Below are positions 5,345 to 5,745 of a stretch of DNA of 5,745 nt, piece after piece. How positions within the stretch are numbered: position 1 is the stretch's first letter; every line of letters starts with the position of its first letter. The notes under the pieces were generated by a model. The model had not been told where the DNA came from. It did not search any database and was given only the letters and a program-made list of their open reading frames with translations. The translations under genes were made by a program, and so were the position numbers. Origin of the DNA: Bacillota bacterium (GTDB taxonomy: Bacteria; Bacillota; Limnochordia; Darwinibacteriales; Darwinibacteriaceae); assembly GCA_012518325.1 (NCBI GenBank), contig JAAYSR010000064.1:1-5745 (forward strand). Reading direction: 5' to 3'.

Positions 5345-5745
5345 ATGCGTCTCAATATTAGTTCGATCATGGGTCGGAAAGGGGCATTTCTCGAGGTGGA
5401 GAAAGAGCTCCCGGCGAGTCTGCCGGAGGCTGCCGGACCCATGGAGGTCAGTCTGAGGGTGACCAATACAGGAGACGGCTACCTGGTAACAGGAGATTTG
5501 TCGCTGGATGTAGAACTTATTTGCAGCAGATGCCTCAGGCCTGTTCAGACTGCCGTTGAGACATCCATTGAGGAAGAGTTCTTCACACGCTCTTTAGAGG
5601 ATGAAGATCCTCTATGGGAAGATGAACTCTTGGTGGAAGGGCATGAAATCGACTTAGCCAGCCTGATTGAAGAGTCTTTATTAGTGAGCATTCCCATGAA
5701 ACCTGTCTGCCGGGAGGACTGTCCCGGGCTCTGTCCCAGCTGTGG
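5345..5745 (+). CDS. DUF177/YceD family protein (23S rRNA accumulation), 3' end outside window
   Basis: The frame is open from ATG 5345 to the right edge: 133 complete codons plus two bases. The opening MRLNISSIMGRKGAFLEVE, the middle DLSLDVELICSRCLRPV with a CxxC pair (C60, C63), the following acidic stretch EEEFF, and the closing CREDCPGLCPSC (C122, C126, C130, C133) are all characteristic of DUF177. This family includes E. coli YceD, needed for normal 23S rRNA levels, and B. subtilis YlbN. The six cysteines could bind zinc (inference). Family proteins are about 165-180 residues, so roughly 30-50 residues are missing. The next gene is normally rpmF, encoding ribosomal protein L32, co-transcribed from the same promoter. 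The start is fixed by the ribosome binding site at 5333-5340. The gene diverges from ylbJ. Confidence 0.94.
   Translation, partial: MRLNISSIMGRKGAFLEVEKELPASLPEAAGPMEVSLRVTNTGDGYLVTGDLSLDVELICSRCLRPVQTAVETSIEEEFFTRSLEDEDPLWEDELLVEGHEIDLASLIEESLLVSIPMKPVCREDCPGLCPSC

Noticed and set aside
1..5745. Defence system, phage, insertion sequence, CRISPR array or RNA gene
   Set aside because: No terminal repeats, transposase or integrase frames, spaced repeats, or tRNA/rRNA-like sequences were seen. Almost all bases fall in recognisable housekeeping genes.

Overview
The window is a stretch of bacterial chromosome with no sign of mobile DNA. It most resembles a moderately high-GC, spore-forming Firmicute of the Clostridia type (inference). 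The reasons are the gene order (DegV-family protein, recG, rsmD, coaD, coiled-coil gene, ylbJ, DUF177), strong Shine-Dalgarno sequences of the Gram-positive kind, frequent GTG and TTG starts, and a ylbJ gene, whose family is tied to endospore formation. The order rsmD-coaD-ylbJ-DUF177 matches the rsmD-coaD-ylbJ...ylbN-rpmF region of Bacillus subtilis. Here ylbJ is inverted, and ylbK, ylbL and ylbM are not present between it and the DUF177 gene.

Layout. Bases 1-405 hold the C-terminal half of a DegV-family (fatty-acid-binding) protein that begins outside the window. It is closed by a textbook intrinsic terminator at 430-470. From about 502 to 4012 four tightly packed plus-strand genes form a probable operon: recG (fork-reversal helicase), rsmD (16S rRNA G966 methyltransferase, TTG start), coaD (phosphopantetheine adenylyltransferase, GTG start) and a 151-residue coiled-coil protein (GTG start). 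Spacings within it are 13 bases or less. The operon meets ylbJ (minus strand, 4009-5220) tail to tail, and the two genes share the palindrome CTAG as stop codons on opposite strands. A short divergent region (5221-5344) follows. It carries a perfect-consensus sigma-A promoter (TTGACA, 17 bases, TATAAT) that drives a DUF177/YceD gene, which runs off the right edge at 5745. The next gene in related genomes is usually rpmF, often followed by fatty-acid genes.

How the genes fit together. RecG serves replication and repair, RsmD and DUF177 serve ribosome production, CoaD makes the CoA precursor, and DegV proteins supply fatty acids to the FakA kinase. This is a conserved housekeeping neighbourhood, not a defence or mobile island. 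The least characterised gene is the coiled-coil protein at 3557-4012. Its N-terminal block, its coiled-coil body and its C-terminal block resemble, as I recall the sequence, the mycobacterial septation factor SepIVA, whose gene also lies beside a DUF177 gene. That is the best lead in the window. No RNA genes, CRISPR arrays, insertion sequences or riboswitches were seen, and no gene-free stretch exceeds about 125 bases.
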